Shown here in pieces: positions 27,522-35,671 of a stretch of DNA of 64,000 nucleotides. The DNA is taken from assembly GCF_004369205.1 (NCBI RefSeq), contig NZ_QFGA01000002.1, positions 186,001 through 250,000 of the forward strand, in the 5' to 3' direction. The translations under genes and the position numbers were made by a program. This stretch comes from Pelotomaculum schinkii. Lineage in GTDB: Bacteria > Bacillota > Desulfotomaculia > Desulfotomaculales > Pelotomaculaceae. The notes beneath the pieces were generated by a model. It made no database searches. It was not told the origin of the DNA and worked only from the letters and a program-made list of their open reading frames with translations. Position 1 is the first letter of the stretch; each line of letters starts with the position of its first letter.

Positions 27522-27896
27522 TTACGATGATGTTTCCATCTCCGCTGCAACCCTGGCAGCATACATGCCGATCATTTTTTTCGCAATTGTTTCATCAAGC
27601 ACCCCGTTTATGGAAAGAAAGCTGTCAAAGCCGGAAATGGATATTACCTCCTGCACAAGTCCGTTAAGATTGCATAAAGCCATGTAACCACCGCAGGCAC
27701 GCAGTTTCTTTACAATAACCAGAATACTTCTCTGTCCCGCGCTGCTAATATACTCCAGCTTGGCAAAGTCAAAAACGAATTTTTTATTTCCCTCGTCAAT
27801 CCATACCGCACATTGTTTGTCATAATCCGGCGCGGTGACAGTATCCAGACGCCGAACTATATTGACTACTTTAAAAACCGCGGTCGTTAACTGCAG
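27522..27896 (-). CDS. STAS-domain protein (anti-sigma antagonist type), start unusual
   Basis: A 124-residue frame reads RRLDTVTAPDYDKQC, KFVFDFAKLEYISSAGQRSI, CGGYMALCNLNGLVQEVISI and SGFDSF, a complete STAS fold with the phosphorylatable Ser in SSAG. No ATG, GTG or TTG is in frame before the conserved region; the frame closes with TGA upstream. CTG 27896, five to seven bases after AAAAGGGGG, is the best start. Otherwise the 5' end is damaged. It may be the substrate of a PP2C/kinase pair like SiaA/SiaB next door. Confidence 0.65.
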   Translation of the reverse strand: MQLTTAVFKVVNIVRRLDTVTAPDYDKQCAVWIDEGNKKFVFDFAKLEYISSAGQRSILVIVKKLRACGGYMALCNLNGLVQEVISISGFDSFLSINGVLDETIAKKMIGMYAARVAAEMETSS

Positions 27897-28218
27897 AGAT
27901 CCCCCTTTTGTCTCATTGACTCACAAATATGTATAAAATCATAATTTCCATTAATAAGCTTTATTTCCTGCAGATACTTTAATAGATTAACAAATGGGAC
28001 TATTTTCCTGGACAGATTTTTAATTTACTATTATTGTATTTCTAAAATGATCTTTACTAGCGAAATTTGAAGCTTTATTGGTTTTTTATCTTAAAAAAAG
28101 AAACGCCCTATTCCGTTTGGATTAGAGTCAGTTGTAAGATAAGTAAGCTATTTATAAAACTAAAAACCAGGCCTTTCATCTGCACTTAGATATAGTTCAT
28201 TTTGAGGAGACGATTGTC
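27897..28218. other. Divergent promoter region between STAS and HD-GYP genes
   Basis: AT-rich intergenic DNA with no coding frame. The HD-GYP gene has TGAGGAG at its 3' end, eight bases before its ATG. Confidence 0.4.
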
Positions 28219-29328
28219 ATGAGGATTTCCACAAAATTCATAGAAACAGGGATGAGGCTGACCCGCCCGATATACGGCCGTAACGGAGAGACACTCTTAA
28301 ACAGAGGAACAACCCTGACAACACAATATATCATGTCTCTGCGGCGTCACGGGATATTAACGGTTAATATAGATAGCGGGTTCGAGGAGGATTTTAGTGA
28401 TGCGCTGGAAGACATAGTGCGTTGCAGTGTCATGAAAAAGGTGCAGCATGAGATAATGGTGAACAGAAACCGGATTAGTATTAAGAACATCACGAATCAA
28501 GTGGAAATGCTGATTGATGAAATTATCAGTGGTAAAAAAATCATTGGAAATCTTACAGAAATTTGCTCTGCAGATATGTATACATACGCTCACTCAGTTG
28601 ACGTATGTACACTTTCTTTAATGTTAGGCATCAGGTTGAACTACAAAAAGGATAAACTCCTCCAGTTGGGGACAGGGTGTTTGCTGCATGACCTGGGAAA
28701 AACCAAAGTATTACCGGAAATACTGAATAAACCGGGGGTATTAGACTCTGCAGAATTCAGTGAGATAAAAAAGCATCCTTTATACGGGTACAAAATGCTT
28801 TTAGACAACAATGAAGATATTGACCCCGAAAGCGCCAACATAGTCTTGGACCATCATGAGAAATATGACGGCTCAGGTTATCCACGCGGTCTTAAGGGAC
28901 AGGAAATCGCTGAAATGTCTGTTATCTGCGCAGTTGCAGATGTTTATAACGCCATCACTACTGACCGTATATACAGGAGAGCCATGCCGCCGCACGAGGT
29001 CTACGAAATGATCATGGCTTCCGGCAACATGATGTTTGAGCAAAGGGTAGTGGAAGCTTTTCTGAAATGCATTGTGCCATACAACATTGGTTCAATAGTA
29101 AGGTTGAGTAATGGCTTTGTTGGTAGAGTCTGCAGGTTAAATCCAAGCTTACCGCTCAGGCCAATTATTAGGTTATTAGATTCAAGGGAAGAAATTAATC
29201 TGGTGCAAGAAAAAAGCATTGTTATTAACGGCCTATTACAACATGAAGACATTATTAAAGAGGAAATTGACAGGGCCTTAGAGAAAGTGGGAAGTTTTAA
29301 ATTCAGGCAGGATTTTACAGCAATCTAG
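28219..29328 (+). CDS. HD-GYP domain phosphodiesterase
   Basis: 369 residues: an N-terminal domain (1-110, GMRLTRPIYGRNGETLLNRG, common in stand-alone HD-GYP proteins) and an HD-GYP domain (about 115-300) with LLHDLGKTKVL, LDHHEKYDGSGYPRG and ADVYNAITTDRIYR, the full metal-binding set expected of cyclic-di-GMP phosphodiesterases. The C-terminal 60 residues form a small extra domain (GSIVRLSNGFVGRV). It lies divergent from the STAS gene. Its last codons contain the repeat motif AGGCAGGATTTTACAG found upstream of the comM copies. Confidence 0.92.
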   Translation: MRISTKFIETGMRLTRPIYGRNGETLLNRGTTLTTQYIMSLRRHGILTVNIDSGFEEDFSDALEDIVRCSVMKKVQHEIMVNRNRISIKNITNQVEMLIDEIISGKKIIGNLTEICSADMYTYAHSVDVCTLSLMLGIRLNYKKDKLLQLGTGCLLHDLGKTKVLPEILNKPGVLDSAEFSEIKKHPLYGYKMLLDNNEDIDPESANIVLDHHEKYDGSGYPRGLKGQEIAEMSVICAVADVYNAITTDRIYRRAMPPHEVYEMIMASGNMMFEQRVVEAFLKCIVPYNIGSIVRLSNGFVGRVCRLNPSLPLRPIIRLLDSREEINLVQEKSIVINGLLQHEDIIKEEIDRALEKVGSFKFRQDFTAI

Positions 29329-29461
29329 GTGATCGAGAAAATCACTTGTTTCCAAATTCCATCTCGATTTCTTTCACCACACAATATTTGTAACAATGTT
29401 ACAGAAGGATTTTTATTGGCAGTATATACTAATGTAAAATAAAAACAGGAAGGGTGGTAAA

Positions 29462-29767
29462 ATGTCTGTCATTAACTGCCATAACAACTATGAAGTAGCA
29501 AATTCAGGCATACAGGTACTAAGTGATTCAAAAATGATCAAGGTCGAAATTTCTAAAGACGCCAGGGGCTATATTTTTAACAGAGATGGAGCCATTACTG
29601 TGGAACTACGAACGGGTTTTGGCTGAGCTGGTTGCATCAATGAGCCTGTCGTGTTTACAGGCAAGCCACGTGTTCCTGAAAATTATAATGAAGTTATTGC
29701 CCACGGTATTAAGGTTTACTGCTTAACCTTGGGGATGGCAGAAAACAAGTCGCCAACAGAGCCATAA
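29462..29767 (+). CDS. HesB-like (CC/Se-motif) selenoprotein, Sec55 encoded by UGA
   Basis: An AGGAAGGGTGG site precedes ATG 29462. The frame reads KVEISKDARGYIFNRDGAIT, VELRTGFG, then TGA at 29624-29626, then AGCINEPVVFTGKPRVPENY and NEVIAHGIKVYC to TAA 29765. Both halves match one small HesB-like family, members of which carry either Cys or selenocysteine at this position. There is no frameshift, and the part after the TGA is as well conserved as the part before. A hairpin fitting a bacterial SECIS element begins 17 bases after the TGA. Length with Sec is 101 residues, normal for the family. The function is unknown; a single nonsense mutation is the alternative. Confidence 0.7.
29644..29662 (+). 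promoter_or_regulatory. Candidate bacterial SECIS hairpin
   Basis: GCCTGT (29644-29649) pairs with ACAGGC (29657-29662) around the loop CGTGTTT. The loop starts 23 bases after the UGA and has a G in its second position; both agree with the known bacterial SECIS consensus (apical loop 16-37 bases after UGA, G among the first two loop bases). The hairpin lies inside the coding frame. Confidence 0.6.
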
Positions 29768-29806
29768 CATGTTTCCGTTAAAGTTAATTTCGAGGAGAAA
29801 TAAAGA

Positions 29807-30556
29807 TTGATTACAATTAAAACAGCGCAACAAATTGCACGGATGGCTGAAGCTGGTAAAATATTAGCTGCCTGCCACCGGGAACTCCGCGAGATCATTC
29901 GTCCGGGTATAACAACTTTGCAAATCGATCACTTCGCAGAGCACTTCATTCAATCCCACGGGGCCAAAGCCGAACAAAAGGGTTACCAGGGCTATCCTTT
30001 TGCAACGTGTGCTTCAGTCAATGATGAAATCTGCCACGGATTCCCGACTCAAACCCCTCTCCGGGAAGGCGATATCGTCACCATTGATATGGTTGTCAAT
30101 CTCAATGGATGGCTAGCTGATTCCGCTTGGTCTTACCCGGTGGGTCAAATATCTGAACAAGCTGAACAACTCCTCAAAGTGACTAAAGAGTGCCTTTACA
30201 TCGGTATTAACAAAGCTGTTCTCGGCAATCGACTTGGTGATATTTCACATGCGATTCAAATTCATGCTGAATCCCATGGGTTTTCCGTAGTGCGTGATTT
30301 TACTGGACATGGTATAGGTCATAACATGCATGAAGCTCCGCAAGTTCTCCACTATGGTCACCCCAACAAGGGTGTTAGGCTCTTTGAAGGGATGGTTTTT
30401 ACCATCGAACCGATGATCAATATGGGTTCCTACGACCTGACAATTGACCAGAACGAATGGACTGCCAGGACGGCGGACGGCAGCCTGTCGGCTCAGTATG
30501 AGCATACCATTGCTATCACCAAGAACGGTCCGCTGGTTTTAACTGAACAGGACTGA
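29807..30556 (+). CDS. map: Methionine aminopeptidase, type I
   Basis: 249 residues from TTG 29807, with CGAGGAGAAAT upstream. It removes the initiator methionine from nascent proteins. All metal ligands are present: TIDMVVNLNGWLADSAWSY (two Asp), FTGHGIGHNMHEAP (His), MVFTIEPMINMG (Glu) and QYEHTIAITKNG (Glu). It lies 40 bases downstream of the selenoprotein gene on the same strand. Its isolated position away from ribosomal protein genes suggests a second, accessory copy. Confidence 0.93.
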   Translation: MITIKTAQQIARMAEAGKILAACHRELREIIRPGITTLQIDHFAEHFIQSHGAKAEQKGYQGYPFATCASVNDEICHGFPTQTPLREGDIVTIDMVVNLNGWLADSAWSYPVGQISEQAEQLLKVTKECLYIGINKAVLGNRLGDISHAIQIHAESHGFSVVRDFTGHGIGHNMHEAPQVLHYGHPNKGVRLFEGMVFTIEPMINMGSYDLTIDQNEWTARTADGSLSAQYEHTIAITKNGPLVLTEQD

Positions 30557-30825
30557 TACAGGTTTGCTAAATGGGAAAGGACGTGTTAATCCGTGGACTA
30601 ATACCCTTTCTCACCCGAACGGGTTGCGTTTGCAAACAATGCTGCACATAATTACGTGTTGCCGCAGTAGCACATACAGACAAGGTAGTATTTTCCTTTG
30701 CTACCATTATATATCCATTATATACAGCAATTTCTGGTCAGGTAATCACGTCAGCTTTTGGACTTTTTAGCTTGGTTGCAACACCTCTCAGCCTTTGAAC
30801 GGGTACCTTGGAAAGGGTAACCAGA
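30557..30825. other. Gene-free stretch after map
   Basis: No coding frame with recognisable content. It leads into the upstream repeat of the comM fragment. Confidence 0.35.
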
Positions 30826-31150
30826 CTGACGCTCCAGTAAAGTAAAAACGAAGATTTTAAGTTATAGCGGCACCTCTCATTAAAGAAAAACGCTGCCTTT
30901 ATAAATGTTGTCCGCTAACATTGTAAACAGCTTCTCAAATACCACCACAGAAGAAACCTCCCCACCTTTTCAAATTCAGGCAGGATTTTACAGCAACCTG
31001 GTAGAAATATGTCTAAGTTATTTTTCTTTCGCGGAGGCAAGTATGATTGCCATTGTGAAAAGCACCGCTTTGAGCGGTCTGGATGGTCAAATCGTGGAGG
31101 TTGAGGTAGATGTGTCAAGCGGTTTGCCCAGCTTCGAAATCGTCGGCCTA
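30826..31150 (+). repeat. Copy A of an approximately 320-bp comM-upstream duplication
   Basis: The segment starting ACGAAGATTTTAAGTTATAG and running into the first 35 codons of comM recurs at 59110-59420 in the same orientation with scattered substitutions and small gaps. Identity is highest over the coding part. It includes AGGCAGGATTTTACAG, which occurs a third time at the 3' end of the HD-GYP gene (about 29304). Confidence 0.8.
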
Positions 31151-31159
31151 TATTCCTGA
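31043..31159 (+). pseudogene. comM 5' fragment (copy A)
   Basis: Reads MIAIVKSTALSGLDGQIVEV and EVDVSSGLPSFEIVGLYS, then TGA. This is the first 38 residues of ComM (YifB/Mg-chelatase-like ATPase). It is closely similar to the longer fragment at 59313 and ends abruptly in unrelated sequence. Confidence 0.85.
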
Positions 31160-31369
31160 CACTAAAAAACCCAGAGAATTATACCTTTCATGCACCGGGC
31201 CGGTCAAAAACGCATGGGCCGCGTATGGGCAAACGCACGAGTAAGGTTCGGCAGCGCACGGATCAGCGCGCCGGAGTCCCGTATGTGTTGGGGTATCCTT
31301 GGGGGCACTGCCAGCGTAAGGTCCGGCGCATTAAAAAATATCTGGGGAAGTTGGCGGGTGCCGCAAAAT

Positions 31370-31585
31370 TTATAGCCATGGGATCTTGTCCATATAGTCA
31401 CCTCTTAAAATAGGCAGGAGATTAGACTTCAGAGGTTCTGGCACATCCCTTAGCTTAAGGTTGTCGATATCCAGAATGTCCAATGTGTCTAATTTAAGCT
31501 TATCAGCTAGTTCCTTAGCGGTTAGGTTCTGATTCTTTCGCAGTTCCTTAATGGTTTTTTTCATGATTTTAGAACCGAATAGCAA
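31370..31585 (-). CDS. Small HTH-like protein
   Basis: 71 residues from TTG 31585, with AGGAGGG six bases upstream (the internal ATG 31564 lacks a site). The segment IKELRKNQNLTAKELADKLK resembles an XRE-type helix-turn-helix, followed by a second helical part (LKLRDVPEPLKSNLLPILRG) and a C-terminal DYMDKIPWL. Probably a small DNA-binding protein; no partner gene is evident. Confidence 0.55.
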   Translation of the reverse strand: MLFGSKIMKKTIKELRKNQNLTAKELADKLKLDTLDILDIDNLKLRDVPEPLKSNLLPILRGDYMDKIPWL

Positions 31586-31649
31586 GGTGATCCCTCCTGT
31601 TAAGGGTTTTCGACACGGGTTAAGGAAATACCTTGGCTTCCTCAAAACA

Positions 31650-31998
31650 TATATAAGCGCACCGTGCCCTCAATAAGCGACCGCGATATGCAGCTGCTTG
31701 TCAACTACGACTGGCCGGGCAACATCCGTGAGCTGCAAAACATCATCGAGCGCGCCGTAATCCTTAGCAAAAACGACATGATAGAGATCGCGCCGCTGCT
31801 CTTTCCCTCCAAAGACAACAAAACGACCCCTTCCAGAGAGGAAAGGGTCGTGGGACTGGCTGAATGTATAAGCAACAATATACTGTCGCGCTAAAAAAGA
31901 CGAACGGGCGAATAAACGGGCCTAACGGCGCCGCCGAGTTGCTCGGGATCAACCCCAGCACATTACGGAACAAGATGAAAAAGCTCGGGATAAAGTAG
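31650..31998 (+). pseudogene. Sigma-54-dependent regulator, C-terminal remnant
   Basis: Reads PSISDRDMQLLVNYDWPGNI and RELQNIIERAVILS, the end of the AAA+ domain of NtrC-type activators, then LFPSKDNKTTPSREERVVGL. After a frameshift near 31890 comes NGPNGAAELLGINPSTLRNK ending MKKLGIK, a Fis-type helix-turn-helix. The sensor and most of the ATPase domain are missing. Confidence 0.8.
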
Positions 31999-32003
31999 AT
32001 TTC

Positions 32004-32282
32004 TTATATATATGCCACATCTTCATAATCCTTAGTTTTATCAAATACAGCTTTAACAAAGGAGCAGTGGGGAATTATTTTTTTGTTTTCTTCTCTTGCT
32101 AAATCAACCACTCTTTGTATTAATAGTTTGCCAACATTTTGTCCTCTTAGCTCATCTGATACAAAAGTGCTGTCAACGACAATGATGTCTGACCCTTTAT
32201 AAGAGAATTTTATTATTGCTAATGGCTCTTCTTCCTTATCTCCTACATAAAAATTATTACTACCTTTTTTTATATTTACCAA
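32004..32282 (-). CDS. GNAT-fold acetyltransferase-like protein (YjdJ type)
   Basis: 92 residues, a minimal GNAT domain of the YjdJ/NATD1 class: FSYKGSDIIVVDSTFVSDEL, then RGQNVGKLLIQRVVDLARE, where RGQNVGK is the acetyl-CoA pyrophosphate loop, and IIPHCSFVKAVFDK at the end. The substrate is unknown. It stands alone. Confidence 0.85.
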   Translation of the reverse strand: MVNIKKGSNNFYVGDKEEEPLAIIKFSYKGSDIIVVDSTFVSDELRGQNVGKLLIQRVVDLAREENKKIIPHCSFVKAVFDKTKDYEDVAYI

Positions 32283-32470
32283 AATGAGACCCCCTTGCAG
32301 AGAATCGAAAGCTTTTTGTCTTCAATTTCTTGCTAAATATTTTGGCCAATTTTTTACTTGCTAGATACATTTCGCTTTGTTCTTACACTGCAAAATTGCG
32401 CTCTTATGGCATATTTGCATGGATTGCTATAGCAAGATAAACAGGGAGCTCCAGGCAATCAGGTTTTCTA
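32283..32470. other. Gene-free stretch
   Basis: No frame or structure I can support between the acetyltransferase start and the toxin stop. Confidence 0.35.
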
Positions 32471-32704
32471 TTACCCATTTAAAAACCGGTACATTTCCTC
32501 CACCGAAGTAAAACCCAATTCTTTTGTGGCAATCTTCTGCACCAAACTGCTACCCACATTCCCTTTATGCTTTGCATGGATTATACAAGTACGTTTTATT
32601 CCATCGGGACCGAGGCCTTTCCAAACAGCGGTCTTGCCCTGCCTTTGCATCCCCAACTTCCGACATATCTTTTCAATGTCATCCCACTTGAACGTATATC
32701 CCAT
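32471..32704 (-). CDS. HicA-like toxin of a type II toxin-antitoxin pair
   Basis: 77 residues. The C-terminal half, IIHAKHKGNVGSSLVQKIAT followed by KELGFTSVEEMYRFLNG, resembles HicA-type small RNA-binding toxins (H-x-x-H-K/G then a helix before the end). The ATG overlaps the stop of the preceding gene (TAATG), the tight coupling usual for toxin-antitoxin pairs. Assignment rests on weak similarity plus context. Confidence 0.55.
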   Translation of the reverse strand: MGYTFKWDDIEKICRKLGMQRQGKTAVWKGLGPDGIKRTCIIHAKHKGNVGSSLVQKIATKELGFTSVEEMYRFLNG

Positions 32705-33195
32705 TATACTAACAGTACCTTATCCAAATCCAGGACACGGTAAATTCTCTCCCTGTCCCCTTCACACCGGAGAACACGCCTCAAGTACCAATAGTGCTCC
32801 CGGCGGCCACCGGATGAACTTAAATAAAACGGCAAGTCATCAAAATAAACTCCTGAGTAGTCGATAATATTGTCAATGAAGTCTTCCACAGCTTCCGCTT
32901 TTGTAGGACCCACACCATATACTCCGGTTTCCCGGTTGTATAGGGTATAATTCTCGCTTTCTTTCCCAGGCTCGTCAAGCCATTCGTATGAAAAAGTCTT
33001 GGCCTCGCATAGCTCGTCAAGCAGCACAGTTGAAATAAGGGATACAGGCTGATCGTCCTTTCTTTTGGCATCTGCCAATAAGAATTCTTTTCCTATAGCT
33101 GCTTCCCGCCTTAATGCGGTTAATTTGTTTTTTGCCTCATGAACAGAAACGCTTGGCATAAGAGGGTCGCTCCTTCGCATAGTACTTTCCTCCAT
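32704..33195 (-). CDS. Putative antitoxin paired with the HicA-like protein
   Basis: 163 residues. The N-terminus (PSVSVHEAKNKLTALRREAA) resembles Phd/YefM-type antitoxin DNA-binding ends; the middle VGPTKAEAVEDFIDNI resembles the HicB partial RNase-H segment (G-x-T-x-x-E-A). It is first in the pair, with a 1-base overlap to the toxin, as in antitoxin-first operons. An inner start MRRSDPL is possible. Probably autoregulatory. Confidence 0.5.
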   Translation of the reverse strand: MEESTMRRSDPLMPSVSVHEAKNKLTALRREAAIGKEFLLADAKRKDDQPVSLISTVLLDELCEAKTFSYEWLDEPGKESENYTLYNRETGVYGVGPTKAEAVEDFIDNIIDYSGVYFDDLPFYLSSSGGRREHYWYLRRVLRCEGDRERIYRVLDLDKVLLV

Positions 33196-33470
33196 TATAA
33201 AAGAATATAGCCATAATAGCTATATTCTAAGAAGGAAAAATATTTAAATATTTAATAAATAAGAACTAATCTAATCAAGTACTGCTTGGAAAATTATCAA
33301 TAAAACTACGCTCTCACCAATACCAAAACAGCCAAGAAAATTGCCAATGAAAACGATACTCCAACACCCTCACACTATGCAATTTTATAGAAGCCCCCGA
33401 GTCGCGAAAGCATTATTTTTTGTGGATTTTAACCAAATTCAATGGTCCTCATGCACACCTATTGGCTGGA

Positions 33471-33532
33471 TAGGACTTAAAATCCTGCGGGGATCAAACC
33501 CCGTACCGGTTCGATTCCGGTCTCGGGCACCA
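33471..33532 (+). tRNA. tRNA-Leu(TAA), 3' part only
   Basis: The anticodon arm TAGGA-CTTAAAA-TCCTG has anticodon TAA at 33478-33480. A long variable arm GCGGGG/CCCCGT follows, then the T arm CCGG-TTCGATT-CCGG, the 3' acceptor strand CTCGGGC, discriminator A and encoded CCA ending at 33532. A normal D arm and 5' acceptor strand are not found in place; GCCCCCGAG near 33395 may be a displaced remnant. The gene is probably non-functional. Confidence 0.7.
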
Positions 33533-33533
33533 G

Positions 33534-33953
33534 CGCACTACCACACAGCAAAACATCCAGAAATATACCAATTACGCCCAACAGGCCAGTAACCCGCAGC
33601 TTATACAGCTTTTCAACCAGTACGTGTCTCAGGAACAGCAGCACTACAATACCATCAATCAACTTCTGCAAGGGCAACAACCCAACACTGCCGCTAATCA
33701 AGGCGTACAGCAGCAAGCCCAGCCGATGCAAAACCAAAAACTTGCCGGAATGATAAACCAGGAAGACGCCGCACTCTGCACAGACATGCTGATGACCGAA
33801 AAATTTGTATCCGGCAGCTACGACACTGGCATCTTTGAAACGGCAAATCCGCAGGTTCGTCAGGCATTGCAGCACATCCAAAGAGAAGAACAGCACCACG
33901 GTGAAGGAATATTGAACTATATGCAACAAAACGGAATGAATAAGCCGCAATAA
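33534..33953 (+). pseudogene. CotF-family spore coat protein, N-terminally truncated
   Basis: The frame opens exactly at the tRNA 3' end and reads TTTQQNIQKYTNYAQQASNP, QLIQLFNQYVSQEQQHYNTI and then DAALCTDMLMTEKFVSGSYD, HIQREEQHHGEGI. The CotF/YusN ferritin-like coat protein core is intact, but the N-terminus and its start are replaced by tRNA sequence. A GTG at 33624 could start a 109-residue product without an evident ribosome site. It indicates a spore-forming host. Confidence 0.75.
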
Positions 33954-34453
33954 AAGCTATTCTAAAAAAATACTGTAAATCGCCTCGCCTCTGGATTTAA
34001 CCGATATGGAGCGGGGCTATTCAGTTGTCTTAAAGCGCCGCCACGGTCCCATCCTCCACCATAAACATCTTCACGCTGGGGATGCCGGGGTTTTCCATCT
34101 GCACGTCACTTGCAGTGGTAAAGACCAGCACATGGTCGTGTTCTCCGGACAGCTCCAGGAGCATTTAGGACAAAAGATCCCGGTTGTCCTGAATGTTACC
34201 ATCTACTGGTACCATGACCCGCTAAAAAACTCCTTTTGACAAGGTAGAAATGCGGACGAGCCCGGGCTCAGGCAGTGATATCGCTGTATAGGGCCAGATA
34301 TGGATAGCCCTTATAACGTATTGCTTGCTGATGATGACACGCTTGACCTTGTCTCTGAAAATAACTTTATTTGGTACCATTGTCCATGGGATTTAAGTTG
34401 CGATAAAACAACAGTGTTCCATCTCTATCGAATCCACGGCAGGTGATGATAAT
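33954..34453. other. Intergenic DNA with small fragments
   Basis: No complete gene seen. A 48-codon frame at 34300-34446 (+) reads DSPYNVLLADDDTLDLVSEN and ends HLYRIHGR. A minus-strand frame at 34037-34168 reads LVFTTASDVQMENPGIPSVK. Neither has a ribosome site or known family; both look like leftovers of decayed genes. Confidence 0.35.
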
Positions 34454-35671
34454 CTAATTCGCAGGCATATGCTGGGTTATACAGTGGATTCCGCCTCCCC
34501 ACAGGTTAACACTTTCAGCATTGATACCAATTATATTGCGTCCTGGGAATACACTCTGAAATATCCCCTTAACCTGTTCTTCGGCAGCTTTCAGTTTTTC
34601 TGAACGCCCGGGCTTCCAATAAGTCTGCATCAATACCGCTCCGTTTGTAACAGCATAATTCAGATAGCTGCGCACGGGAATTTTGCCGGTATCGTCCACC
34701 TCCCCGTAAAGTGTGGGAGGCATCGGAACCCTGATGATGTTAAACGGCTTTCCATCCTGATCAGTAGAGTTAAGCAATATATTGTAGTTTTCTTCCATGC
34801 GCAGGTATGAATTTTGGGAATCAGAATTTGTATATCTATCCTCCGGCAGGACCTGTGCCAAAAGTATCGTATCCGGACTTGCAAAACGTGCTATTTCATT
34901 AATGTGCCCTTTTGTAATTAGATCATCTTCGGCAAGTCCCTGTTTAAGCCAAATTACTTTCTTTACCCCAAGGACTCTTTTATATTCATTTTCAATCTGC
35001 TCTTTTGCCAGCCCCGGGTTTCGGTCCAACGCAACCGATTCGGTAAGCATGATCGTACCTCTGCCGTTAGACTCTATGCCGCCCCCTTCGGAAACCAGGT
35101 TGGTACTGATGACAGGCAGACCAAGCGCTTCAGCTGCCCGCTTGTCAATATTGCTTTCAATATCGGCAAAATACTGACTGGAACCTCTGCCGTAGTTATT
35201 GAAACCAAAATTAACAACATTCAGCCTGTTCTGACTGTCTTTGACGAAAACCGGCCCGACATCTCTGGTCCAGATGGACAGGTGGTCAATTATATAATAG
35301 TGGACATTTGAGCCAGAATAACCGTTTGCCTGGAGTAAATCTTTAATCTGCGCAATTTCTTCGTTGCTCTGTGATATCAGGTTTACGCCAACATATGGGT
35401 CCAGAGACTTAATAATATCGATAAATACCGGGTAAACCGGGTTGCTGGCAGTGCTGTACATCCCTTCGGGCCACTGCAGCCAGATGGCCTGCTGGTTTTC
35501 GAATTCTCCAGGGAATACATAAGAAACCGGATCGCTTCCGCCATTGCCATTAATGTTTGGCTTTTCGTAAACTCTGTTGTCTCTGAAAGATTTTACAGAA
35601 AACACTATAAGCAAGCAAACAAAAGCAGCTATAATGATGGCTGAATACTTTTTTTTCACTCTCAGACCCAC
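34454..35671 (-). CDS. Exported agmatine deiminase/PAD-family enzyme
   Basis: 405 residues of the bacterial peptidyl-arginine/agmatine deiminase family (guanidine-group modifying). An N-terminal hydrophobic segment (about 10-27, AIIIAAFVCLLIVFSV) is an uncleaved signal or membrane anchor, so the catalytic domain faces outside. Family motifs are AIWLQWPEG, LSIWTRDVGPVFV, LVSEGGGIESNGRGT, GHINEIARF and the catalytic Cys in LWGGGIHCITQ. Cytosolic agmatine deiminases lack the anchor. It may act on an extracellular guanidino compound or peptide. Confidence 0.85.
   Translation of the reverse strand: MGLRVKKKYSAIIIAAFVCLLIVFSVKSFRDNRVYEKPNINGNGGSDPVSYVFPGEFENQQAIWLQWPEGMYSTASNPVYPVFIDIIKSLDPYVGVNLISQSNEEIAQIKDLLQANGYSGSNVHYYIIDHLSIWTRDVGPVFVKDSQNRLNVVNFGFNNYGRGSSQYFADIESNIDKRAAEALGLPVISTNLVSEGGGIESNGRGTIMLTESVALDRNPGLAKEQIENEYKRVLGVKKVIWLKQGLAEDDLITKGHINEIARFASPDTILLAQVLPEDRYTNSDSQNSYLRMEENYNILLNSTDQDGKPFNIIRVPMPPTLYGEVDDTGKIPVRSYLNYAVTNGAVLMQTYWKPGRSEKLKAAEEQVKGIFQSVFPGRNIIGINAESVNLWGGGIHCITQHMPAN

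Noticed and set aside
31190-31413. Overlapping plus-strand frames of about 60 codons
   Set aside because: Arg/Gly/Trp-rich composition in all frames, no ribosome site and no family; judged non-coding.
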